Counted from the stretch's first letter, positions 1 through 5,392 are shown. The stretch: 5,392 bases of DNA from Acetobacteraceae bacterium (GCA_027489135.1 JAIYAI010000279.1:1-5392); one strand, 5' to 3'. Notes: a model not told the origin generated them from the sequence alone. Program-made: numbers and translations.

Positions 1-264
1 CCGGCCGCTGCCCCGGACGGCGACCGCGCGGCCCGTGGCGCCGAGCAGGCGGGCATGATGTTCCGCATGCTCGATGCCGACCGCGATGGCCAGGTCACGC
101 TGATCGAGATCCGGCCGATGGTGGAGGCACGGTTCCGCGGCCTCGATGCCAACAACGACGGTGCGGTGGAGCGGAGCGAGATGCCGCAGCGCCAGGCCGG
201 GCAGCATCATCGCCACGGCGGCCCCGGCCGGGGCGGCCCGGCGGCGCCGGCGAACCCGGGCTGA
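1..264 (+). CDS. EF-hand domain protein, 3' part (5' end outside window)
   Basis: The frame is open from base 1 to a TGA at 262-264, giving 87 visible residues. Two canonical calcium-binding EF-hand loops are visible: DADRDGQVTLIE (visible residues 25-36) and DANNDGAVERSE (49-60). Both have acidic or Asn ligands at loop positions 1, 3 and 5, Gly at 6, a hydrophobic residue at 8 and Glu at 12. The loops start only 24 residues apart, shorter than calmodulin spacing but common in small bacterial EF-hand proteins. After loop 2 comes a low-complexity His/Gly/Pro/Ala tail (GQHHRHGGPGRGG) that may be disordered or bind metal. The ATG codons at 55 and 58 sit inside the helix before loop 1, so they are unlikely to be the true start. 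The frame continues upstream, probably to a signal peptide outside the window. The likely role is calcium binding, perhaps in the periplasm (inference); no partner is visible. Confidence 0.8.
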   Translation, partial: PAAAPDGDRAARGAEQAGMMFRMLDADRDGQVTLIEIRPMVEARFRGLDANNDGAVERSEMPQRQAGQHHRHGGPGRGGPAAPANPG

Positions 265-273
265 GCATGACAG

Positions 274-302
274 GGGCGCTGCCGCTGCCACCGGCGGCGC
301 CC
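274..302. terminator. GC-rich hairpin, possible bidirectional terminator
   Basis: Arms 274-284 and 292-302 can form an 11-bp stem with one G-T wobble and a 7-base loop. It begins 9 bases after the stop codon of the EF-hand gene and lies 52 bases beyond the 3' end of the minus-strand tRNA, so it sits between two converging transcripts. Neither side has a T-run, so it is not a classical intrinsic terminator. It could act as a GC-only terminator or an RNA-stabilising 3' stem. The rest of 265-354 shows nothing else recognisable. Confidence 0.4.
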
Positions 303-354
303 AAGGTCCTGGCTGATCGCTGGGAAAACCCCGGTCCACGCCCCGCTGGGTGCG

Positions 355-429
355 TGGTGGGCGCGGTAGGGATTGAACCTACGACCCCCGCCGTGTGAAG
401 GCGATGCTCTCCCGCTGAGCTACGCGCCC
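355..429 (-). tRNA. tRNA-Val, anticodon CAC
   Basis: The minus strand folds into a complete cloverleaf. The 7-bp acceptor stem (423-429 with 359-365) is perfectly paired. The D stem is GCTC/GAGC (417-420 with 406-409). The anticodon stem (400-404 with 388-392) has one T-G pair. The anticodon loop TTCACAC lies at 393-399, with anticodon CAC at 395-397. The variable loop is 5 bases, and the T stem GTAGG/CCTAC closes the loop TTCAATC. Discriminator base A is at 358, and the 3' CCA is genomically encoded at 355-357. The tRNA reads GTG valine codons, which are frequent in this GC-rich genome. It stands alone, convergent with the EF-hand gene and divergent from the DUF3108 gene, with its own promoter just upstream. 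No sign of integration (att duplication or integrase) is seen next to it. Confidence 0.97.
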
Positions 430-440
430 GGGAGCGGCGC

Positions 441-469
441 AGATAGTCGGGCCAGGCTTGGACTGTCAA
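441..469 (-). promoter_or_regulatory. Sigma70-type promoter of tRNA-Val
   Basis: On the minus strand there is a perfect -35 box TTGACA (464-469), a 17-base spacer and the -10 box CTATCT (441-446). The -10 box ends 11 bases before the mature tRNA 5' end at 429. A start site about 7 bases past the -10 box would leave a 5' leader of only a few bases for RNase P to remove. Box quality, spacing and position all fit a housekeeping tRNA promoter. Confidence 0.75.
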
Positions 470-516
470 GCGGAGCAAGGCTTGTTGCAGCGCAGCCGGA
501 CCCGATATCCTGGGGC

Positions 517-1488
517 ATGATCCAGCCCGCGCGTCGCCCGATCGTGCCTGCGGTGCTCGCCCCTGCGCTGCCTCTCCTCGCCGGGCTGCTCGCCCCCACG
601 CTGCCTCTCGTCGCCGGGCTGCTGGCGCCGGCCGCCGCCAGCGCGGCGCCGGTGGCCGCCGAATACACCGTCCACGCGGCCGGGCTGACGCTGATGCGCG
701 CCCGGGTGGTCTATGACCTCGACGGCCCCGGCGGCCGCTACCACGTCACCACGCAGGTCCGCCTGACCGGTCTCGCCAGCACCTTCGGCGGCGGCGAGCA
801 GCAGACCGGCGTCGAGGGGCGCTGGCAGGGCGCCGAACCCCGCCCCGACCGCTACCGCGCCGCCGGCACCTGGCGCGGCACCCCGCGCCGCGTGGCCATG
901 GACTGGCAGAACGGCAGCCCCGTCATCCTCGCGCTCGAGCCCGCCAACACGGACCGCGAACCGGTGCCGGAGGCGCTGCAGCGCGGCACCATCGACGGGC
1001 TCTCGGCCCTGGCCAAGCTGGCCCGCACCGTCGCCGCCACCGGCCGCTGCGACGCCCAGGCCGCGCTCTATGACGGTCGCCGCCGCACCGACCAGGCGGT
1101 GCGCACCGTCGGCACGGAGGCGCTGGCGCTTACCGGCGGCGCCAGCACGACGCAGCTGCGCTGCCGGGTCGAGACACGCGTCCTGGCCGGCCGCCACCTG
1201 GACCAGGACCCGGCCGAGGCGGCAAAGCCGCAGCAGGCGGAGGCCTGGTTCGCGCCCATCGGCCCGGGCGGGGACTGGGTGGCGACCCGCGTCGACCTGC
1301 CGACCCGCTGGTTCGGCACGGTGCGCATCCAGCTTGCCCAGGTCGGGCCCGCGGCGGCGCCGCCGCGGCTGACCGATGCGCCCCGCTCAGCCCCGCAGCA
1401 GGCCTGGGACAGTCTGGGATCAGCCCCCGAGCAGGCCGGGAACAGTCGGGGATCAACCCCGCAGCAGGTCGCCGAGCAGCGCCGGTAG
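517..1488 (+). CDS. Exported DUF3108-family protein
   Basis: This is a 323-residue protein of unknown biochemical role, probably periplasmic. An N-terminal signal peptide (about residues 1-43) has Arg residues at 6-7, a long Leu/Ala/Pro core and a likely cleavage after ASA (41-43). The mature part resembles DUF3108 proteins: EYTVHAAGLTLMRARVVYDL near its start, TIDGLSALAKLA (158-169), C178 followed by YDGRRR (185-190), C216, and DWVATRVDLPTRWFGTVRIQL near the end. The frame stays open upstream to an ATG at 373, but that start would lie inside the antisense tRNA and put 48 charged residues before the signal peptide. ATG 517 is therefore preferred; only a weak TGGGG precedes it. Two 33-bp tandem repeats occur in frame, one in the signal peptide and one at residues 291-323. 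The last 36 bp overlap the convergent phosphatase gene. DUF3108 assignment is from recognised motifs, not a profile search. Confidence 0.8.
   Translation: MIQPARRPIVPAVLAPALPLLAGLLAPTLPLVAGLLAPAAASAAPVAAEYTVHAAGLTLMRARVVYDLDGPGGRYHVTTQVRLTGLASTFGGGEQQTGVEGRWQGAEPRPDRYRAAGTWRGTPRRVAMDWQNGSPVILALEPANTDREPVPEALQRGTIDGLSALAKLARTVAATGRCDAQAALYDGRRRTDQAVRTVGTEALALTGGASTTQLRCRVETRVLAGRHLDQDPAEAAKPQQAEAWFAPIGPGGDWVATRVDLPTRWFGTVRIQLAQVGPAAAPPRLTDAPRSAPQQAWDSLGSAPEQAGNSRGSTPQQVAEQRR
556..630 (+). repeat. 33-bp tandem repeat in signal peptide core
   Basis: Unit 1 is 556-588 and unit 2 is 589-621, identical at 30 of 33 bases. A 9-base partial third unit (622-630) is more diverged. In frame they encode LAPALPLLAGL, LAPTLPLVAGL and LAP (residues 14-38 of the DUF3108 protein). 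The duplication lengthens the hydrophobic core of the signal peptide by 11 residues. Confidence 0.9.
1387..1485 (+). repeat. 33-bp tandem repeat, three units, at the overlap of two convergent genes
   Basis: Units are 1387-1419, 1420-1452 and 1453-1485. Units 1 and 2 match at 28 of 33 bases. Unit 3 matches unit 1 at 16 of its first 18 bases and then diverges. On the plus strand they encode SAPQQAWDSLG, SAPEQAGNSRG and STPQQVAEQRR, the C-terminus of the DUF3108 protein. On the minus strand unit 3 encodes the last ten residues and stop of the phosphatase (PALLGDLLRG-stop), and units 2 and 1 read ...GLLGG-stop and ...GLLRG-stop in the same phase. Confidence 0.9.
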
Positions 1489-2115
1489 GGCGGCGGGGGC
1501 TTCGGCCAGCGCCACCGCGCCCGCCGCCATGGCCGGGCTGCCATAGCCCCAGCGGACGAAGACGCAGCGCAGGCCCGCACCGCGCGCCGCGGCAACGTCG
1601 TTGCGGTGGTCGCCGATCATGATCGCCCGGTCCGGCGTGCCGCCCGCGGCGGCGACAGTGGCCAGCACATGCCTGGGATCGGGCTTCTTCGCCGGCACCG
1701 CGTCGCCGCCCAGCACGGCCTCGAAGGGCACGGCGAGGTCGATGGCATCGAGCAGCGCCCGCGTCGCGGCGGAGGGCTTGTTGGTGCAGATCGCCAGCCG
1801 CCACCCCTCGGCCCGCAGTGCCCGCAGGGCATCGACCATGCCGGGGAAGGGGCGGGTGGCGATGGCGGCGTTCGCCTCGTAGTCCGCGGCGAAGCGGTCC
1901 AGCGCCGCGCTGTCGAAGCCGCGGCCGCGGGCGGCGAGCGCGCGCTCCACCAGCACCTTCACCCCGTCGCCGATCATCGCCGTCACCTCGGCCCGTTCGA
2001 AGGGCGGCAGGCTGAGATGCGCCATCAGGCGATCGAGCGCCGCGTGGAGATCGGGCGCGCTGTCGACCAGCGTGCCGTCGAGGTCGAAGACGGCGGTGCG
2101 TGCGATGCCGGGCAT
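1453..2115 (-). CDS. gph: Phosphoglycolate phosphatase-like HAD hydrolase
   Basis: This is a 220-residue cytoplasmic HAD-superfamily phosphatase, a normal length for Gph. Gph enzymes hydrolyse 2-phosphoglycolate, arising for example from DNA repair of 3'-phosphoglycolate ends or from Rubisco oxygenation, to glycolate and phosphate. All four HAD motifs are visible: motif I FDLDGTLVDS with nucleophile D11 and acid/base D13; motif II ICTNKP with T111; motif III Lys in AKKPDP (K144); and motif IV IGDHRND with D169 and D173 for Mg2+. The segment 16-100 fits the alpha-helical cap. The HAD motif starts nine residues after the chosen ATG, as usual. The frame is open far upstream across glmU, but that is antisense shadow. 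The Shine-Dalgarno is weak (GGGGCAGG some 10 bases upstream). The 3' end overlaps the DUF3108 gene by 36 bp, and glmU is divergent. Substrate is inferred from family resemblance; a related HAD phosphatase with another substrate is possible. Confidence 0.85.
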   Translation of the reverse strand: MPGIARTAVFDLDGTLVDSAPDLHAALDRLMAHLSLPPFERAEVTAMIGDGVKVLVERALAARGRGFDSAALDRFAADYEANAAIATRPFPGMVDALRALRAEGWRLAICTNKPSAATRALLDAIDLAVPFEAVLGGDAVPAKKPDPRHVLATVAAAGGTPDRAIMIGDHRNDVAAARGAGLRCVFVRWGYGSPAMAAGAVALAEAPAALPALLGDLLRG

Positions 2116-2170
2116 GGCGCGAAGCCTGCCCCGGGTCCGCGCCGCCGGCAATCCGTCGCGCCGCCGGGAT

Positions 2171-2185
2171 ATTGCATGCTGCAAT
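2171..2185. promoter_or_regulatory. Palindrome ATTGCA-N3-TGCAAT, possible operator
   Basis: Perfect 6-bp arms ATTGCA (2171-2176) and TGCAAT (2180-2185) flank a 3-bp centre, an unusual AT-containing element in this GC-rich context. It lies 56 bp upstream of the gph start. The shape fits a dimeric regulator binding site, but I cannot name the regulator. Confidence 0.4.
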
Positions 2186-2196
2186 GCACTGTGACG

Positions 2197-2211
2197 CGCC
2201 GCGAGGCGGCG
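2197..2211. repeat. Short GC inverted repeat
   Basis: Arms CGCCGC (2197-2202) and GCGGCG (2206-2211) flank GAG, giving a tight 6-bp stem on either strand. It lies between the two ATTGC-type inverted repeats. In DNA this rich in GC it may be chance. If gph is transcribed from the AT-richer segment to its right, it would fall in the gph leader RNA. Confidence 0.35.
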
Positions 2212-2235
2212 TTCATGCGATGATAGTGGAAGTTC

Positions 2236-2261
2236 GTCGCAATTTATGGTTGGATTGCGAC
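2236..2261. promoter_or_regulatory. Inverted repeat GTCGCAAT-N10-ATTGCGAC, possible operator
   Basis: Perfect 8-bp arms lie at 2236-2243 and 2254-2261, separated by 10 bp, so the half-sites are 18 bp apart from start to start. The arms share GCAAT/ATTGC with the palindrome at 2171-2185. It lies in the AT-richer part of the divergent region, where promoters are expected. It could be a two-site operator or a stem in a leader transcript. Confidence 0.45.
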
Positions 2262-2454
2262 AAGAGAGACATCCCCGCGCTGGCGTCCGGGCTTCGGATC
2301 GCCCAGGGGTTGCGCTGGTCCCCTTGCGCCAGGGGCGGCGACAACGGCAGGCGGGCGCAGGCCGCGGGCAGGACGCCCGGCGGCCGGACCGATGGCAGCG
2401 GTGGCCCCGGAAGCCCCCGGGGCCGGGGACGAAGAGGACGGATCGCAGGACGCC

Positions 2455-3783
2455 ATGGCCGACGCACCGCAAGCCGCTGCCATCATCCTCGCCGCCGGTC
2501 TCGGCACGCGCATGCGCTCGGCCCTGCCCAAGGCGCTGCACCCGATCGCCGGGCGGCCGATGCTGCGCCACCTGATCGCCGCCTGCGAGACGGTGTTCCA
2601 GAAGATCGTCGTGGTGGTGGGGCCGGACATGCCGGCCCTCGAACGTGCCGCCGCGCCGCATGCGACCGTGGTGCAGCGGGAGCGGCTCGGCACCGGCCAT
2701 GCCGCGCTGCAGGCCGCCGCGGCGCTGGAGGGGTTCGAGGGCGATGCCGCGGTGCTCTATGCCGATGCGCCGCTGATCTCGGCGGACACCATGGCCGGCC
2801 TGCTGGCGCGCCGGCGCCAGGCCGGCGCGGCGCTGGCGCTGCTGGCCATGCGCCCGGCCGATCCCGCGCGCTACGGCCGCGTGGTGGAGGGACCCGATGG
2901 CGGGATCGAGCGCGTCGTCGAATGGGCCGACGCGACGGAGGCGGAGCGCGGCATCGGCCTCTGCAACGCCGGCGTGGTCTCGGCGCCGGCGCGCGACCTG
3001 TTCCGCTGGCTGCGCAAGGTGCGCAACGACAACGCCAAGGGCGAGTACTACCTGACCGACGTGGTCGCGCTGGCGCGATCCGAGGGCGGGCGCGTGGTGG
3101 CGGCGGAGGCCGCGGAGGCCGAATTGCAGGGCGCCAACAGCCGCAGCGAGCTGGCCCTGCTGGAAGCCGGCATCCAGCGCCGGCTGCGCGAGGCGGCGAT
3201 GGCCGGCGGTGCCACGCTGACCGCGCCGGAGACGGTGTTCTTCAGCTGGGACACGCGGCTCGGCCAGGACGTGACGGTCGGACCCAATGTGGTCTTCGGC
3301 CCCGGCGTGACGGTGGAGGACGGCGTCGAGATCCGCGCCTTCAGTCACCTGGAAGGCTGCGTGGTGCGCACTGGTGCCATCATCGGCCCCTTCGCGCGGC
3401 TCCGCCCCGGCGCCGAGATCGGCACGGACGCGCATGTCGGCAATTTCGTGGAGATAAAGGCGACGACGCTCGGCCGCGGCGCCAAGGCGAACCACCTGAG
3501 CTATCTGGGCGATGCCACGGTCGGCGCCGGTGCCAATATCGGCGCCGGCACCATCACCTGCAATTACGACGGCATCCACAAGCACCGCACCAGCATTGGC
3601 GAGGGCGCCTTCATCGGCAGCGACACCGCGCTGGTGGCCCCCGTAACGGTGGGCGCGCGGGCGCTGGTGGCGGCCGGCAGCGTGATCACCGAGGACGTGC
3701 CGGACGACGCGCTGGCGGTGGCGCGCGGGCGGCAGGCGACCAAGCCGGGGCGTGGGTTCAAGGGCAAGAAGGGCGCATCCTGA
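2455..3783 (+). CDS. glmU: Bifunctional GlmU (GlcN-1-P acetyltransferase / GlcNAc-1-P uridyltransferase)
   Basis: This 442-residue cytoplasmic enzyme makes the last two steps to UDP-GlcNAc: acetyl-CoA-dependent acetylation of glucosamine-1-phosphate, then UTP-dependent uridylylation. The N-terminal uridyltransferase domain (about 1-230) has the signature ILAAGLGTRM (10-20), PKALH with K26, LGTGHA (78-83), YADAPL with metal-binding D104, E156, N171 and GANSR with the second metal ligand N228. The C-terminal left-handed beta-helix acetyltransferase domain (about 250-442) keeps all residues known from the E. coli enzyme at a constant offset of 16: R317, K335, H347, Y350, N361 and K376. ATG 2455 is preferred because AGGA lies just upstream and ILAAG follows at the usual distance. 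An in-frame ATG at 2392 would add 21 mostly Ala/acidic residues. E. coli's Thr after N169 is Ala here, and Gly before the catalytic Asp is Ala, probably lineage variation. The stop overlaps the glmS start. Confidence 0.95.
   Translation: MADAPQAAAIILAAGLGTRMRSALPKALHPIAGRPMLRHLIAACETVFQKIVVVVGPDMPALERAAAPHATVVQRERLGTGHAALQAAAALEGFEGDAAVLYADAPLISADTMAGLLARRRQAGAALALLAMRPADPARYGRVVEGPDGGIERVVEWADATEAERGIGLCNAGVVSAPARDLFRWLRKVRNDNAKGEYYLTDVVALARSEGGRVVAAEAAEAELQGANSRSELALLEAGIQRRLREAAMAGGATLTAPETVFFSWDTRLGQDVTVGPNVVFGPGVTVEDGVEIRAFSHLEGCVVRTGAIIGPFARLRPGAEIGTDAHVGNFVEIKATTLGRGAKANHLSYLGDATVGAGANIGAGTITCNYDGIHKHRTSIGEGAFIGSDTALVAPVTVGARALVAAGSVITEDVPDDALAVARGRQATKPGRGFKGKKGAS
3766..3773 (+). promoter_or_regulatory. 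Ribosome binding site of glmS
   Basis: AAGAAGGG lies inside the end of glmU, 9 bases before the glmS ATG at 3783. Together with the TGATG stop/start overlap it supports reinitiation or coupled translation of glmS after glmU. Confidence 0.5.
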
Positions 3784-5392
3784 TGTGTGGAATCGTCGGC
3801 GTCGTCGGGCGCGGTGACGCGGCGCCCCTGCTGCTGGAGGGCCTGCGGCGGCTGGAATACCGGGGCTATGACAGCGCCGGCATCGCCACGCTGGTGAACG
3901 GGCACATCGAGCGCCGCCGCGCCGAGGGCAAGCTCGGCAATCTCGGCGCTGCGCTGGAGCGCGAGCCGCTGCCGGGGACCACCGGCATCGGCCATACGCG
4001 CTGGGCGACGCATGGCGCGCCGACCGAGCGCAACGCGCACCCGCACGCCACGCGCCGCGTCGCCGTCGTGCACAACGGCATCATCGAGAACCACGCCGAG
4101 CTGCGCGCCGAGCTGGAAGCCAAGGGCGTGGTGTTCGAGACGGAGACCGATACCGAGACCTTCGTGAAGCTGCTCGACGACAACCTCGCGCACGGGATGA
4201 TGCCGCGGGAGGCCTTCGCCGCGGCGCTGAAGCGCGTGCATGGCGCCTTCGCGCTGGCCGCCGTCTTCGCCGGCCACCCGACGACGATGATGGCCGCACG
4301 GCAGGGTGCGCCGCTCGCCATCGGCTTCGGCGAGGGCGAGATGTATGTCGGCTCCGATGCGCTGGCGCTGGCGCCGATGACGCGGCGGATTGCGTATCTC
4401 GAGGAAGGCGACTGGGCCGAGGTGGGGCTGGATGGTGCCGCCTTCTTCGATGCGTCGCATGCGCCGGTGGAGCGCGCCATCGTGCAGACCGCCGTCTCCG
4501 GCGCCGCGGTCGGCAAGGGCAACTACCGCCACTTCATGGAGAAGGAACTCCATGAGCACCCTGCCGTGCTGGGGGATACGCTGCGGCAGTACCTCGATCC
4601 CGCCACGCTCGGCGTGAACCTGCCCAACCTGCCCTTCGACATCCGTCAGGTGCCGCGCCTCACCATCACCGCCTGCGGCAGTGCCTTCCTGGCCGGGCTC
4701 GTTGGCCGCTACTGGATCGAGCAGCTCGCGCGCATTCCCGTGGATGCCGATGTGGCGAGAGAATTGCGCTACCGGGATCCGCCCCTGCCCGAAGGCGGTG
4801 CGGCGCTGCTCATCAGCCAGAGTGGCGAGACGGCCGACAACCTCGCCGCCATGAAGATGCTGCGCGAGCGCGGGCAGAAAATTCTCTCCATCGTGAACGT
4901 GCCCGAGAGCAGCATGGCGCGCGAAAGCGACGCGACCGTTCTCACTGTGGCAGGGCCCGAGATCTCGGTCGCCTCGACCAAGGCCATCACGGCTCAGCTG
5001 GCGGTGCTCGCCTGCCTCGCCATCGGCTTCGGCCGTGCGCGGGACACCCTCTCGGCCGAGGAGGCGGCACGCCTGTCCACCGCCCTGCTGGAGGTGCCGG
5101 AGCACGCGTCCGCCATCCTCGGCCAGGACGCCGAGATCAAGGCGCTGGCCGGCGAGGTCGCGCGCGCGCGCGATGTCCTCTTCATCGGTCGAGGCGCGCT
5201 CTATCCCATCGCGCTCGAGGGGGCGCTGAAGCTGAAGGAGATCAGCTATATCCACGCCGAGGGCTATGCGGCGGGCGAGATGAAGCACGGCCCCATCGCG
5301 CTGATCGACGACAAGGTGCCGGTCATCGCGCTCTGCCCCTCCGGGCCACTTTATGAGAAGACGGCCTCGAACCTGCAGGAGGCGGCGGCGCG
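3783..5392 (+). CDS. glmS: Glutamine--fructose-6-phosphate aminotransferase, 3' truncated by window
   Basis: GlmS converts fructose-6-phosphate and glutamine to glucosamine-6-phosphate and glutamate, the first committed step to UDP-GlcNAc. The visible 536 residues are about 70 short of the usual length of roughly 607; the missing part lies past the window edge. MCGIVGVVG gives the N-terminal nucleophile C2, exposed after Met removal. The glutaminase domain continues with LEYRGYDSAG (24-33), HTRWATHG (71-78), NAHPH (84-88), HNGIIENH (97-104) and ETDTE (121-125). HFMEKELHEHP (250-260) begins the linker to the isomerase part. SIS domain 1 (about 285-420) has ITACGS, SQSGETAD (345-352) and VASTKA (396-401). 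SIS domain 2 (from about 455) has LFIGRG, ALKLKEISYIHAEGYAAGE and KHGP, which include equivalents of the E. coli catalytic Glu and His. The C-terminal catalytic Lys is beyond the window. ATG 3783 is fixed by the C2 requirement. No frameshift is seen. Confidence 0.96.
   Translation, partial: MCGIVGVVGRGDAAPLLLEGLRRLEYRGYDSAGIATLVNGHIERRRAEGKLGNLGAALEREPLPGTTGIGHTRWATHGAPTERNAHPHATRRVAVVHNGIIENHAELRAELEAKGVVFETETDTETFVKLLDDNLAHGMMPREAFAAALKRVHGAFALAAVFAGHPTTMMAARQGAPLAIGFGEGEMYVGSDALALAPMTRRIAYLEEGDWAEVGLDGAAFFDASHAPVERAIVQTAVSGAAVGKGNYRHFMEKELHEHPAVLGDTLRQYLDPATLGVNLPNLPFDIRQVPRLTITACGSAFLAGLVGRYWIEQLARIPVDADVARELRYRDPPLPEGGAALLISQSGETADNLAAMKMLRERGQKILSIVNVPESSMARESDATVLTVAGPEISVASTKAITAQLAVLACLAIGFGRARDTLSAEEAARLSTALLEVPEHASAILGQDAEIKALAGEVARARDVLFIGRGALYPIALEGALKLKEISYIHAEGYAAGEMKHGPIALIDDKVPVIALCPSGPLYEKTASNLQEAAA

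Larger units (their letters stand above)
2116..2454. other. Divergent intergenic region between gph and glmU
   Basis: This is 339 bp between two divergent starts, with no convincing coding sequence. It must hold the promoters for gph (leftward) and glmU-glmS (rightward). Three inverted repeats lie at 2171-2185, 2197-2211 and 2236-2261, and 2212-2270 is noticeably less GC-rich than its surroundings. A TATCAT on the minus strand (2220-2225) resembles a -10 box for gph but lacks a good -35. No clear promoter for glmU was recognised. The part from 2280 to 2454 is GC-rich leader with several weak competing stems and no identified riboswitch. Confidence 0.6.

Noticed and set aside
355..429. tRNA-Val as a possible integration site for a mobile element
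   Set aside because: No duplicated tRNA 3' end, integrase or foreign-looking composition is visible on either side within the window.
373..516. Upstream ATG giving the DUF3108 protein 48 extra residues
   Set aside because: It begins inside the antisense tRNA-Val gene and would place a charged stretch ahead of a clear signal peptide; ATG 517 explains the protein better.
466..1197. 243-codon minus-strand open frame within the DUF3108 gene
   Set aside because: It is low-complexity Ala/Gly/Arg sequence with no motif, running through the tRNA promoter region; this fits a GC-rich shadow.
2305..2335. Competing AGGGG/CCCCT/GGGG stems in the glmU leader that could look like an attenuator or riboswitch
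   Set aside because: Arms are only 4-5 bp, there is no T-run terminator, and they match no riboswitch class I know. Chance pairing in GC-rich sequence is the simpler reading.
2116..3585. Very long minus-strand open frame continuing upstream of gph, antisense to glmU
   Set aside because: Only the part from 2115 down to 1453 shows a real protein family. The upstream extension translates to Arg/His/Gly/Ala-rich sequence without motifs and lies opposite the well-conserved glmU, as expected of a high-GC shadow frame.
5159..5172. 14-bp alternating CG tract in glmS
   Set aside because: It encodes ordinary residues (GEVARARDV) in SIS domain 2, and such runs are expected by chance in DNA this GC-rich; there is no sign of slippage or frameshift.
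3564..5288. 574-codon minus-strand open frame antisense to glmS and the end of glmU
   Set aside because: The opposite strand encodes fully recognisable GlmS and GlmU with all motifs. The antisense translation has no recognisable domain and the composition of a shadow frame.

Overview
The window is very GC-rich DNA, with nearly all codons ending in G or C. Gene content and protein sequences point to an alphaproteobacterium of the Rhodospirillales/Acetobacteraceae type (Roseomonas-like). That placement is an inference from composition, the DUF3108 and EF-hand genes and the style of GlmU and GlmS; it was not searched. Overall this looks like core chromosome with no mobile element, CRISPR array or foreign island.

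Layout, left to right: (1) 1-264, the 3' end of a small EF-hand calcium-binding protein (+). (2) 265-354, a short gap with a strong GC hairpin between two converging 3' ends. (3) 355-429, a complete tRNA-Val(CAC) gene on the minus strand with encoded CCA and a good sigma70-type promoter at 441-469. (4) 517-1488, an exported DUF3108-family protein (+). It carries two sets of 33-bp tandem repeats, one in the signal peptide and one at its C-terminus. (5) 1453-2115, a HAD-family phosphoglycolate phosphatase (gph-like, minus), whose 3' end overlaps the DUF3108 gene tail to tail by 36 bp. (6) 2116-2454, a 339-bp divergent intergenic region with three inverted repeats, two of them built on ATTGC/GCAAT. 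(7) 2455-3783, glmU (+). (8) 3783 to the window end, glmS (+), overlapping the glmU stop by one base (TGATG) and cut by the window edge after 536 codons.

GlmS makes glucosamine-6-phosphate from fructose-6-phosphate and glutamine. GlmU acetylates glucosamine-1-phosphate and uridylylates the product to UDP-GlcNAc, the precursor of peptidoglycan and lipid A. The intervening mutase GlmM is not in the window. The two genes are almost certainly co-transcribed and translationally coupled, and there is no room for a glmS ribozyme between them. gph is divergent and belongs to a housekeeping repair pathway.

I do not see an undescribed system here. The most interesting local structure is the 33-bp repeat array at 1387-1485. 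On the minus strand it is a repeated copy of the gph 3' end including the stop codon; on the plus strand it has lengthened the C-terminus of the DUF3108 protein. Second is the cluster of GCAAT-type inverted repeats between gph and glmU.
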